Assembly (NCBI GenBank): GCA_964566025.1
Contig: CAZMHF010000014.1
Coordinates: 1-43,604 of the forward strand
Direction of reading: 5' to 3'
Source of the DNA: RGIG8306 sp964566025
Lineage (GTDB): Bacteria > Bacillota > Clostridia > Lachnospirales > Lachnospiraceae
DNA: 43,604 bases
In this document: positions 7,906-16,605 of the stretch, one piece after another
Layout of the letters: every line of letters begins with the position of its first letter
Numbering within the stretch: the first letter of the stretch is position 1
Translations under genes and position numbers: made by a program
Notes under the pieces: generated by a model
Told to the model about the DNA's origin: nothing
Database searches by the model: none
What the model saw: the letters and a program-made list of their open reading frames with translations, nothing else

Positions 7906-9003
7906 ATGATGAAAACATATAAAGTAAATGAAGTGCCATTAAAAGTTCATGGAAGAACAACCGATTCTATGAATCCAATTACGCTGTTTTATACAGCGAG
8001 TGCAGTGGAACTAAATATAGCGGCATCCGAATTGTGGATGAGTTTTTTTGTTGATTATTCAATTCAAGAAATGTGGATAGCGATTGTTATCAATGATATG
8101 ATGGTTTCGCGCCAAATGCTATTAAAGGGAGAAACTGAAATTTGTATTTTCCGCAATATGAATCGTGAAACAATAAAAAATATCAAAATTGTTAAAGAAG
8201 TTCAAGCGATGGCAGGCGATCCTAATCATATACTTCAAATTAGTCATCTAAAGACGGATGGCGTTTTGTATGAAGTCCCTGAAAAAGAAATGAAAATTGA
8301 GTTTATTGGGGATAGCATTACATCGGGCGAGGGAGCAATTGGAGCAAAAAAAGAAGAGGATTGGATCTCAATGTTTTTTACTTCTCAGAATCATTATGCG
8401 AAATATGTGGCTGAGGCATTTGATGCAGATTACCATATCATATCGCAAAGTGGATGGGGGGTTTATTCAAGCTGGGATAACAATCCACATGCAACATTGC
8501 CAAGTTGTTATGAGCAAGTGTGTGGTTTATTAAAAGGACATAAGGATGCAACATTGGGGGTGGAAAACACATGGGATTTCACAAAATGGCAACCTAAGAT
8601 TGTAGTTATTAATTTAGGAACAAATGACGCTTCAGCATTTGATCAACCAGCATGGATTGATGAAAATGAAAAATCCTTTAAGCAGCATCGTAATGAAGAT
8701 GGAAGCTACAATGAGGATGACCAAAAGCGCTTGATTGAAGCAATGCATGATTTTTTGGTGATGATACGAAAAAATAATTTGACAGCGCACATTGTGTGGG
8801 TGTACGGAATGCTAGGACATGAATTGTATTCGACCATTCAAACGGCCATTAAATTGTATAGTGAACGTACAAGTGATACAAATGTTTCTTCTGTATTGCT
8901 TCCAGATATAAATGAAGAACGAATGGGAGCAAGGTGGCATCCAGGGATTCAATCACACAAAGATGCGGCGAAGGCAATTATTGATCATATTAAAAAAATA
9001 TAA
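7906..9003 (+). CDS. SGNH/GDSL esterase, carbohydrate esterase family 2-like
   Basis: Probably removes acetyl or other acyl groups from carbohydrate. The 365-residue protein has an N-terminal beta-rich region (about 1-125) and a C-terminal SGNH hydrolase domain. Block I is IGDSITSGEG with nucleophile S137, block III is NLGTNDAS with N240, and block V holds H345 in GARWHPG. The Asp usually three residues before the His is absent, as seen in CE2 enzymes that rely on a Ser-His dyad. There is no signal peptide, so it probably acts in the cytoplasm. ATG 7906 is preceded by AGAGGTG at 7 bases; upstream in-frame starts at 7834 and 7873 lack this. The thioesterase gene follows after 11 bases. Confidence 0.82.
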   Translation: MMKTYKVNEVPLKVHGRTTDSMNPITLFYTASAVELNIAASELWMSFFVDYSIQEMWIAIVINDMMVSRQMLLKGETEICIFRNMNRETIKNIKIVKEVQAMAGDPNHILQISHLKTDGVLYEVPEKEMKIEFIGDSITSGEGAIGAKKEEDWISMFFTSQNHYAKYVAEAFDADYHIISQSGWGVYSSWDNNPHATLPSCYEQVCGLLKGHKDATLGVENTWDFTKWQPKIVVINLGTNDASAFDQPAWIDENEKSFKQHRNEDGSYNEDDQKRLIEAMHDFLVMIRKNNLTAHIVWVYGMLGHELYSTIQTAIKLYSERTSDTNVSSVLLPDINEERMGARWHPGIQSHKDAAKAIIDHIKKI

Positions 9004-9014
9004 GGAGAAATACA

Positions 9015-9437
9015 ATGATTATTGATTATGGACATAAGGTTCAATACTATGAAACAGATCAAATGGGTGTAGTACATCATTCGAATTATATTCGTTGGTT
9101 TGAAGAGGCACGCGTAGATATGATGGAGCAGCTTGGTTTAGGGTACGAAATTATGGAACAGAATAATATTATTTCTCCAGTTTTGGCCGTATCAGCAGAA
9201 TATAAAGAGATGGTGCGTTTTGGACAATCAGTGATTATTCGCCCAAGTGTGCTAGAGTATAATAGTGTGAAAATGACGATTTCCTATGAAGTGTTTGATG
9301 CAAAAACGAGTTCATTAGTTTGCGTAGGTACGAGTAAACATTGTTTTCTTGATAAAGAAGGAAAACCAGTTTCCTTAAAAAGAAAGCACGAAGGTTTTAA
9401 TAAAATGTTCTTAAAGATGTTAACTGATGCTAACTGA
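9015..9437 (+). CDS. Hotdog-fold acyl-CoA thioesterase (YbgC/FadM type)
   Basis: Likely hydrolyses an acyl-CoA or acyl-carrier thioester. The 140 residues fit a single 4HBT hotdog domain. Near the N terminus, YYETDQMGVVHHSNYIRWFE holds the conserved Asp, the HHSNY helix start and the R/W-F-E residues of the 4-hydroxybenzoyl-CoA thioesterase family; the Asp is the catalytic residue in that family. AAGGAG precedes the ATG. It follows the esterase gene closely and is probably the last gene of the xylB-nfnAB-rlmH transcript. The substrate cannot be told from sequence. Confidence 0.88.
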   Translation: MIIDYGHKVQYYETDQMGVVHHSNYIRWFEEARVDMMEQLGLGYEIMEQNNIISPVLAVSAEYKEMVRFGQSVIIRPSVLEYNSVKMTISYEVFDAKTSSLVCVGTSKHCFLDKEGKPVSLKRKHEGFNKMFLKMLTDAN

Positions 9438-9563
9438 TATTAACGAGAGTACAATATAGTACAGATATAAAACAATATAATACCGAAATGAATACTGCGA
9501 TTTGTTTTAAAAGCTTGAAAAGTGTTTTATTTGCGTTTTATTTACGAAAAATCAATTTTGCGC

Positions 9564-9592
9564 TTGACAAAAAATCAACCATGCAATAAACT
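9564..9592 (+). promoter_or_regulatory. Promoter for the 9642 gene
   Basis: A perfect -35 TTGACA (9564-9569), a 17-base spacer and TAAACT (9587-9592). The rest of the gap from 9438 is AT-rich, with no clear terminator for the preceding gene. Confidence 0.6.
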
Positions 9593-9641
9593 TCAGATAT
9601 GGAAAACTGAAAACGTATTGTTGTAGGGGAGGTATTTTTTG

Positions 9642-10058
9642 ATGAATAACAAGGTGCTCTACGAGATTAAAGAACGCGCATTAAAGGGTGAAACGGATGC
9701 ACAGTATATGTATTTTCTCTATTTACTCGAGGATTGCGATAATTATCGGAACATGAAAATTGCCTTTAAGATGCGCGATGAAGCAGCGCGCAATGGACAC
9801 GCGGCGGCAATCGAAACACTTGAGTTCGAAAAGAAAATGGAAGTAATTCTTCAAAATGATTTTAATAATAATTTAGTTGAGGCATTGAAAAGCTATGAAG
9901 GTCAGCTTGGTTCTTTTGATGCACCATATGAGGTGATCGGATATTTATACGAAAAATTAAAATCATATAAGGAATCAATCTATTATTATAGAATGTCTAG
10001 TTCGCCAATCGCCAAAGAACGATTATGGAAATTGATAGAGAGAGGATTTGCAGCATAG
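9642..10058 (+). CDS. Small helical-repeat (Sel1/TPR-like) protein, function unknown
   Basis: The 138 residues are predicted to be all helix. The pattern A-x-x-G-x-x-A-x-x near the start (ALKGETDAQYMY, then AARNGHAAA) and again near YLYEKLKSYKESIYYY resembles Sel1 or TPR repeats, which usually bind other proteins. There is no signal peptide or membrane segment. AGGGGAGGT lies 8 bases before ATG 9642; an in-frame TTG three bases earlier is less likely. The gene is an independent unit, with a good promoter upstream and a terminator downstream. The family is not recognised beyond the repeat type. Confidence 0.72.
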   Translation: MNNKVLYEIKERALKGETDAQYMYFLYLLEDCDNYRNMKIAFKMRDEAARNGHAAAIETLEFEKKMEVILQNDFNNNLVEALKSYEGQLGSFDAPYEVIGYLYEKLKSYKESIYYYRMSSSPIAKERLWKLIERGFAA

Positions 10059-10085
10059 GCACTTGTTATTAAAACGATAAAGTAA

Positions 10086-10137
10086 GGCCAAAGCAATTAT
10101 TTGAGAGTATTCTCAAAACTAATGCTTTGGTCTTTTT
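10086..10137 (+). terminator. Rho-independent terminator
   Basis: GGCCAAAGCA (10086-10095) pairs with TGCTTTGGTC (10123-10132) with one G-U. Inside it a second stem, TTGAGA/TCTCAA (10101-10116), closes on GTAT. A run of five T's follows. It ends the 9642-10058 transcript. Confidence 0.85.
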
Positions 10138-10255
10138 GTGTTCTTGCGCTTGGGTGACAAATTTGTTATTCTTTATTCATAGATTCATATTGCAATATTG
10201 AATGAAGTGTATTAATATAGATAGTACAGTTGGTGAAAAAATGATTGGAGAGATT

Positions 10256-10972
10256 ATGACTAAAGAAGCAAAGAAAAAAAGCGAAAAAATCATCATCATT
10301 ATCTTGATTGTTTTAGGGATTATCGGTATTGTATATGTAGGTTTTCAATTAAATTGTTATATGAAATATGAGGTTGCTCCACTTAATATAGAAAATGAGA
10401 ATGTTGATTTTCAAAAAGCGACTAAATTGATGATTGTTGCGCATCCGGATGATGATTTATTATGGGGAGGAAGCCATCTGCTAGAAGGTGAATATCTTGT
10501 TGTTTGTATTACATCGGGCAATCATAAAGTGCGCGCAAACGAATTCCAAAAAGTGATGGAAGCGACTGAAAATCAAGGAATTATATTGGATTATCCTGAT
10601 AAAATCAATGGAAAAAGAGATGATTGGAAAAGCGTTCGTCACAAAATTAATGCGGATTTGGCGACGATTATGCGACAAAAGAACTGGGATTTAATTGTTA
10701 CACATAATGAAAAAGGTGAATATGGACATATTCATCACATTATCACGAATCAAATTGTAACAGAAATTCATGATTCGTTTGATATGCAAAGTGCACTATT
10801 CTTTTTTTGTGATTACTATAAGAAAAATGAATTATCAAGCATAGATGGTGAGAAACTAAGTGATGAAATAGTATCTAAAAAGAAAGAACTTTTGGAACTA
10901 TACGATTCGCAGAAAAAAACAATTGATAAATTTTCGCATATGATTCCATATGAGAATTGGATAAAAAGGTAG
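10256..10972 (+). CDS. PIG-L family N-acetylglucosaminyl deacetylase, membrane-anchored
   Basis: Zinc-dependent deacetylase of the LmbE/PIG-L superfamily, which acts on GlcNAc-containing glycans or small GlcNAc conjugates. The 238 residues start with a lysine-rich stretch and one membrane helix (about residues 11-32), which suggests an anchored enzyme facing outward. The metal and catalytic motif AHPDDD follows (H63, D65, D66). The second metal motif GEYGHIHH lies at about residues 154-161. ATG 10256 is preceded by TTGGAGAG; an upstream in-frame ATG at 10202 would put the anchor far from the N terminus. The stop is three bases before the yfhO start, so the pair is probably translated together. 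The natural substrate is unknown. Confidence 0.85.
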   Translation: MTKEAKKKSEKIIIIILIVLGIIGIVYVGFQLNCYMKYEVAPLNIENENVDFQKATKLMIVAHPDDDLLWGGSHLLEGEYLVVCITSGNHKVRANEFQKVMEATENQGIILDYPDKINGKRDDWKSVRHKINADLATIMRQKNWDLIVTHNEKGEYGHIHHIITNQIVTEIHDSFDMQSALFFFCDYYKKNELSSIDGEKLSDEIVSKKKELLELYDSQKKTIDKFSHMIPYENWIKR

Positions 10973-10975
10973 AGT

Positions 10976-13573
10976 GTGATTGTGGTCAAAAAACTCAGTA
11001 AAAAAGAAATAATTTATTTATGCATAATGAATATAGCCTTTTTCACGTTTGTCATAGTATTGACGCGTTTTAAATATGCATATGGCTCAAGTACGGACTG
11101 GAAAAGCCAACATTGGGTGATTCCAGAGTATTTTCGCAACCTTTTTTATGAGACAAACGTTCTGTTTCCTGAATTTTCAAAACACATTGGTGGTGGGCAA
11201 AATATATATAATTTCGCTTATTACGGGCTCTATAATCCGTATGTACTATTTTCGTATATATTACCCTTTGTAAAAATGTCGACTTATATTATAGCGACAA
11301 GTATTTTGTCGGTTTCGGTTGGTTTTGTTGCGTTTTACATATGGGTAAGAAGAAAGTATACGGTTAAAATCGCTATGCTTGCGGGTGCCTTTTATTTATT
11401 GGCTGCACCAATTATTTATCATAGTCATCGACATGTGATGTTTATTAATTACTTGCCTTTTCTTATGTTTGCTCTAAATGGAGTGGATTCATATATTTGC
11501 CGCGGAAAAAGCAAAGGAATGATTTTCTTTTCATTACTTATTATTCTGACAAGCTTTTATTTTAGCGTATCTTCATTGCTTGTTATATTTTTATATGCTT
11601 TATCGTATTATTATAGAATTAATAAAAAGCCTTCTTTTAAGGGAGTGATGTTGTTTAGCACAAAGATTGCGGGACGATTAGCCATTTCTATTTCCATTGC
11701 CATGGTGTTGATTTTGCCAACTTTTTATGCGCTTCTAAATGGTCGAAATCTAGTGAACAAAAAAGAAATTTCACCTTTGTCAATCTTCATACCAAAAGCG
11801 CATGTCAGCTTTATTGCGTATGATTCATATTCTATGGGATTATCAGGAATTGCTTTGCTTGCGATTGTTGTAGGTGTTTTTTCAATCAAAAAGCAAGTGA
11901 AATTTTTATCGATTAGTATTGCTTGTGTTCTGATATTTCCGATTTTCGTGTATATGCTCAACGGAGGGCAATATATAGATGCAAAAGTATTGATTCCATT
12001 TATACCGATTACGTTGTTGATTGTGTGTGATTTTATCGATGGATTTTTGCGTAAGCAAGAGAAAAATAATTATATTCCAGCGATTGCGATAACATTACTA
12101 TTCACAGTGGTAGGATGCATTTTATTTGCATCTTCAGATTTTATCGTGTTTTTATTGCTGATTGATATAATTATTGTGATCAGTATGCTGCTAATTGCTA
12201 AAAAGAATAAATCATTGCTATTATTGTGCGGTCCGTCCGTAGGTGTTTCAATGATTATTTGTTGTGTCGTCAATTTTAGCGACTTGCTTATTTTACAAGA
12301 TAATGTGGATACGATGCACTCAAAAGTGATAGATGAAATGGTTGAAGAGGTGTTAATGGCTGATAAAGGAATCTATCGATTTGGTAATACAATTGATATT
12401 GAATCAACAGTCAATCATATTTATAACGCTAGAATTTTTAGAACAACGATTTATTCGTCCACAAATAATCGCGATTACAATAATTTTTATTTTAATCAAA
12501 TTGGCAATACCACACCATTTCGAAATGCAACTATTACGCCGCAAGCAAATAATATTTTGTTTAATAATTATATGGGTGAAAAATATTTTATTTCTGATTT
12601 TAAGATTGATAGAAGCGGTTTCTCACTCATTGACCAAAAAGAAAACTACTTTTTATATCAAAACGAAAATGCGTATCCACTTGCTTATGCAACGAAAAAT
12701 ATAATGAGTACAAAAGAATATCAACAATTGTCTTATCCATTAACAATCGAAGCGTTAATGAAATATATCATTGTCGAAAAAGAATGTGATAAAACGGATT
12801 TTGTGGGAAGTATTAAAAAGAAAGAAATCGCGTATGCTGATTTGTTTAAGGATGTACCAATTGGTGTTAAGAATGAGCAGTTTCATGTCATTTCAACAGA
12901 AGATTTTGGGAGTGTTATTGAATTAAAAAAACCAATCAAAGATGAGCTGCTCTTTATTAGCTTTGAAGTTTCACACAACAAACTAATCCCTGAGGCTATA
13001 AAGACAAACGGAGCAATTAATGATTTGTGGATAACAATTAATGGCATGAAAAACGTACTAACATCGCCTACATGGAAATATTACAATAACAATAATCACT
13101 TTCAATATGTGTTAAGTTCAACAGAGGAAATAGAAAAACTGGTAATTGCTTTTTCAAAAGGAGATTATTTTATATCGAATTTACAAGTGCATACAGTCGA
13201 TGAAACAGCAATATTGCCGATGAATCAATTATTTGATGCAATGGAATTTGATGCAAATGAAAAGAGAAATAATTATTTCTCAGGGAGAATTGATGTAACA
13301 GAGGATTCCATTTTCCAAGCAACGATACCATATGACAAAGGATTTCGCGTGTTTATTGACAAAAAAGAAGTTGAGTATATGAAGTCTGACACGGCGTTTA
13401 TTGCATTTTGGGTAGAAAAGGGCGAGCATATCATTGAGATAGCCTATCATCCACCGTTTTTAAATATAGCAAAAGGTATTTCTCTCGTGGGACTTATTTT
13501 GTTCGGATTCCTTATGTGGAAAGAGAGAAATGTGCGTAAGGAAGAACGTTTTTTAGAGGTTGCCAATTTATAG
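10976..13573 (+). CDS. YfhO-like membrane glycosyltransferase (GT-C fold)
   Basis: Large integral membrane protein of 865 residues. About a dozen hydrophobic segments fill the first 430 residues and a final one sits near residues 835-855; between them is a large soluble region. The first outer loop, GSSTDWKSQHW followed by GGGQNIYNFAYYGLYNPY, is the hallmark of YfhO proteins, which transfer sugars from lipid carriers to envelope polymers in some Firmicutes. The start is GTG 10976, three bases after the deacetylase stop; GTG 10982 is an alternative with better spacing to AAAAAGGT. Coupling to a PIG-L deacetylase suggests that both modify the same surface glycan. Confidence 0.82.
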   Translation: MIVVKKLSKKEIIYLCIMNIAFFTFVIVLTRFKYAYGSSTDWKSQHWVIPEYFRNLFYETNVLFPEFSKHIGGGQNIYNFAYYGLYNPYVLFSYILPFVKMSTYIIATSILSVSVGFVAFYIWVRRKYTVKIAMLAGAFYLLAAPIIYHSHRHVMFINYLPFLMFALNGVDSYICRGKSKGMIFFSLLIILTSFYFSVSSLLVIFLYALSYYYRINKKPSFKGVMLFSTKIAGRLAISISIAMVLILPTFYALLNGRNLVNKKEISPLSIFIPKAHVSFIAYDSYSMGLSGIALLAIVVGVFSIKKQVKFLSISIACVLIFPIFVYMLNGGQYIDAKVLIPFIPITLLIVCDFIDGFLRKQEKNNYIPAIAITLLFTVVGCILFASSDFIVFLLLIDIIIVISMLLIAKKNKSLLLLCGPSVGVSMIICCVVNFSDLLILQDNVDTMHSKVIDEMVEEVLMADKGIYRFGNTIDIESTVNHIYNARIFRTTIYSSTNNRDYNNFYFNQIGNTTPFRNATITPQANNILFNNYMGEKYFISDFKIDRSGFSLIDQKENYFLYQNENAYPLAYATKNIMSTKEYQQLSYPLTIEALMKYIIVEKECDKTDFVGSIKKKEIAYADLFKDVPIGVKNEQFHVISTEDFGSVIELKKPIKDELLFISFEVSHNKLIPEAIKTNGAINDLWITINGMKNVLTSPTWKYYNNNNHFQYVLSSTEEIEKLVIAFSKGDYFISNLQVHTVDETAILPMNQLFDAMEFDANEKRNNYFSGRIDVTEDSIFQATIPYDKGFRVFIDKKEVEYMKSDTAFIAFWVEKGEHIIEIAYHPPFLNIAKGISLVGLILFGFLMWKERNVRKEERFLEVANL

Positions 13574-13608
13574 ACAGAACGAAAATTCAATGATTACTTT
13601 CGTAAATG

Positions 13609-13637
13609 TTGATATTTCGCATGGATTTTGCTATAAT
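13609..13637 (+). promoter_or_regulatory. ftsK promoter
   Basis: TTGATA (13609-13614), a 17-base spacer and TATAAT (13632-13637) with a TGC extension, 36 bases after the yfhO stop. This near-consensus promoter sets the ftsK start: an in-frame start at 13560 would lie upstream of it. Confidence 0.8.
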
Positions 13638-13679
13638 TATTCTTACGATAACAATGTTATGAGATGGGAGATTTTCTTT

Positions 13680-16595
13680 GTGGCGACAAATGCAAAAACT
13701 AATTCGGTAAAACGAAAACGAACAACAACAAATACAAAGAAAAGACAATCAACACAAAAAAAGAAAAAGCAAGGATTACAAAGTGAAGTGATACTATTAT
13801 TGATCATTGCCGTTTCGATTATTTTATTTTTGAGTTGTTTTGGCTTGTGTGGCAAATTTGGAGATATATGCAATTACATAACGTTTGGGTTATTTGGAGC
13901 AATCGGTTATTTGATACCGTTTGTTCTTGTTGGTATGTCAGCGACAATCTTATTTATCCCATCAAATTTCAGAAGGAATATTAAACTATTCGGTGTATGT
14001 TTGATTTTATTAGCAATTTGTACGTTTGCACATTTATTATCATACCGTCATTTTGATCCCCAAATTACATTAGAGGCGTATCTAAAGGCTTCATTAAATG
14101 GGCGAAGTGGTGGATGGTTTGGTGCGCTTATTTATAAGCCGCTTTGTATGGCGATGGACATTATTGGAACATACGTGGTTACATTTTTCTTGCTGCTTAT
14201 TGGTGTTATTATTTTGACAGAAAAATCAATCATACGCTTTTTTAAAAATCTTTATACAAATACAAATTCGTATGGACAAGTGGAAGAAGATGAGCGTTTT
14301 GTAACACTTCAAAAGGAGAGAGAGGCTCTTAGACAAGAAAAACTAAAGGCGCGCAAAGAAGAACAAATCATTCGCCAAAAAGAACATGAATTGCGGAAAA
14401 TTTCAGGTATCGAAAAGAAAATAGACAAGCGAAATGAGCGAATAGAGGAACAACGCATAGAGCGTATGAAAAAAGCGGCTCAACCTGTATCAGGAATTAC
14501 GCTTGATTTGTTAACAAAAACAATTGGTGTTGATGAAGACAAAAAGAAATCTACAACAAAGATTTCCACAAAAAAACCACAAAGAAAAAATCACGACGAT
14601 GACCATCAATTGATTGATGATATTATTATAACGGATTATAGAGATAGAGAGTTCGAAAAAGAGGATGATGTATTTGCAAATCGTCAACCGATTGCAACGA
14701 CTAATTTTGACGATATCGACAATCTCGTGGATATTTCGGAGGATGAAAACGCACAATATAATGATGAACGTTTTTTTGATCGAGAAGAGCCTTCGAAAAG
14801 TCCTGTTTTCCCAGTAGAGTATCAAGATATGACAAAAATAACGCCTTCTTCTGAGATCGATTCCTTTGAGTCATTACCACTAGAAGAGAACTTAGCATTA
14901 AAAGGTTTGCAAAGAGCTGGTCAAGCGGATCATACAATTGATAGTGATGGTGTGCGAACAGTTGTTACATCATCAGGAAAAGTCATTCAATATGAAGTGG
15001 AAGGTATTCCAGGTACGAAAAAAGTAGTGGCGGCAAGTCGCGATAGTGATCCGCATGGAATCGGTGAAAAACGAACTGATTTAGATGATGATAAAATTAA
15101 AATCAATACGTACACACCGAAGAAAGAGCATATTTTTCCGAGTATTAACCTTTTGAACAAGCCTGTGCGTACTGGAAATGAAAAGAGCAATAAGCGCGAG
15201 CTAAATGAAACAGCAGCAAAATTACAACAAACGCTATTGGATTTTGGTGTAGGTGTTACGATTACCAATGTTAGTTGCGGCCCTTCTGTTACACGTTATG
15301 AGCTACAACCAGAGCAAGGTGTGAAGGTGAGTCGTATTTTAGCACTAGCAGACGATATAAAACTGAATCTTGCGGCGGCAGATATTCGTATTGAAGCGCC
15401 AATCCCAGGAAAAGCGGCTGTTGGTATTGAAGTGCCTAATAAAGAAAATACACCTGTTTTACTTAGAAGCATTATTGAAAGTCCTGAATTTAGACAATCA
15501 AAATCAAATATTTCATTTGCTGTCGGAAAAGATATTAGCGGACAAACCATTGTAACGGATATTGGAAAGATGCCGCATTTACTGATTGCGGGAGCAACTG
15601 GATCTGGTAAGTCGGTTTGTATCAATACACTAATCACAAGTATTTTATATAAAGCAAAGCCAGAGGATGTCAAGTTGATTATGATTGATCCAAAGGTTGT
15701 TGAATTAAGTATTTACAATGGCATTCCGCATTTGATGCTTCCAGTTGTAACGGATCCTAAAAAAGCGACAAACGCATTGGGATGGGCTGTTAATGAAATG
15801 ACAGATCGTTATCAGAAATTTGCAGAGCATAATGTAAGAGACATTGGTGGCTACAATGCCAAAATCGAAACACTTTTGGCGGACAATGAAGAAAATAAGC
15901 TCGAAAAAATGCCGCAAATCGTTATTGTTGTTGATGAGTTAGCCGATCTTATGATGGTAGCACCAAAAGATGTCGAGGAATCGATTTGTCGATTGGCTCA
16001 ACTAGCTAGAGCGGCAGGAATTCATTTGGTGATAGCGACACAACGACCATCGGTCAATGTTATCACAGGACTGATTAAGGCCAATATGCCATCACGAATT
16101 GCATTTGCTGTTTCATCAGGCGTTGATTCACGAACGATTATTGATGGTGTTGGTGCAGAAAAATTGCTTGGAAAGGGCGATATGCTCTTTTATCCATATG
16201 GTTATCCAAAGCCTGTACGTATTCAAGGAGCCTTTGTTTCAGATAAGGAAGTGACAGATATTGTTGCATTTTTATCAAAACAAACAAAAGAAGAAGGAGG
16301 ACAAATGCGCCTAAACGAAGACGTGATTACGGCACCACTACCTTCTGAAAAAACAACAAAAAGTGATGAGATGAATCAAAACGATGAATTGTTTTTTGAG
16401 GCAGGCGAATGCATTATTATGAGTCAAAAGGCATCCATTGGCATGTTACAGCGACGATTTAGAATTGGCTTTAATCGTGCGGCGCGTATTGTGGACCAGT
16501 TGGCACTTGCAGGTGTTGTGGGTGAGGAAGAGGGTACAAAACCAAGAAAAATTCTAATGTCAGAAGAAGAATATAGAGAAAAATTCAAGGCGTAA
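13680..16595 (+). CDS. ftsK: DNA translocase FtsK/SpoIIIE
   Basis: Hexameric ATP-driven pump that moves chromosomal DNA through the closing division or sporulation septum. From GTG 13680 it is 971 residues. A basic N-terminal tail is followed by four membrane helices in the first 200 residues, then a charged, Glu/Arg-rich linker with coiled-coil character. The motor domain has Walker A GATGSGKS near residue 635 and Walker B VIVVDELADL near 748. The C-terminal winged-helix gamma domain (QRRFRIGFNRAARIVDQL) reads polar DNA motifs. GGGAG lies 9 bases before the GTG; an in-frame ATG at 13659 is possible. fhs follows after 10 bases. Confidence 0.95.
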   Translation: MATNAKTNSVKRKRTTTNTKKRQSTQKKKKQGLQSEVILLLIIAVSIILFLSCFGLCGKFGDICNYITFGLFGAIGYLIPFVLVGMSATILFIPSNFRRNIKLFGVCLILLAICTFAHLLSYRHFDPQITLEAYLKASLNGRSGGWFGALIYKPLCMAMDIIGTYVVTFFLLLIGVIILTEKSIIRFFKNLYTNTNSYGQVEEDERFVTLQKEREALRQEKLKARKEEQIIRQKEHELRKISGIEKKIDKRNERIEEQRIERMKKAAQPVSGITLDLLTKTIGVDEDKKKSTTKISTKKPQRKNHDDDHQLIDDIIITDYRDREFEKEDDVFANRQPIATTNFDDIDNLVDISEDENAQYNDERFFDREEPSKSPVFPVEYQDMTKITPSSEIDSFESLPLEENLALKGLQRAGQADHTIDSDGVRTVVTSSGKVIQYEVEGIPGTKKVVAASRDSDPHGIGEKRTDLDDDKIKINTYTPKKEHIFPSINLLNKPVRTGNEKSNKRELNETAAKLQQTLLDFGVGVTITNVSCGPSVTRYELQPEQGVKVSRILALADDIKLNLAAADIRIEAPIPGKAAVGIEVPNKENTPVLLRSIIESPEFRQSKSNISFAVGKDISGQTIVTDIGKMPHLLIAGATGSGKSVCINTLITSILYKAKPEDVKLIMIDPKVVELSIYNGIPHLMLPVVTDPKKATNALGWAVNEMTDRYQKFAEHNVRDIGGYNAKIETLLADNEENKLEKMPQIVIVVDELADLMMVAPKDVEESICRLAQLARAAGIHLVIATQRPSVNVITGLIKANMPSRIAFAVSSGVDSRTIIDGVGAEKLLGKGDMLFYPYGYPKPVRIQGAFVSDKEVTDIVAFLSKQTKEEGGQMRLNEDVITAPLPSEKTTKSDEMNQNDELFFEAGECIIMSQKASIGMLQRRFRIGFNRAARIVDQLALAGVVGEEEGTKPRKILMSEEEYREKFKA

Positions 16596-16605
16596 CGGAG
16601 GTTTT

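Noticed and set aside
15296..15673. 125-codon minus-strand frame inside ftsK
   Set aside because: It lies opposite the conserved motor domain and shows no start signals; a shadow frame.
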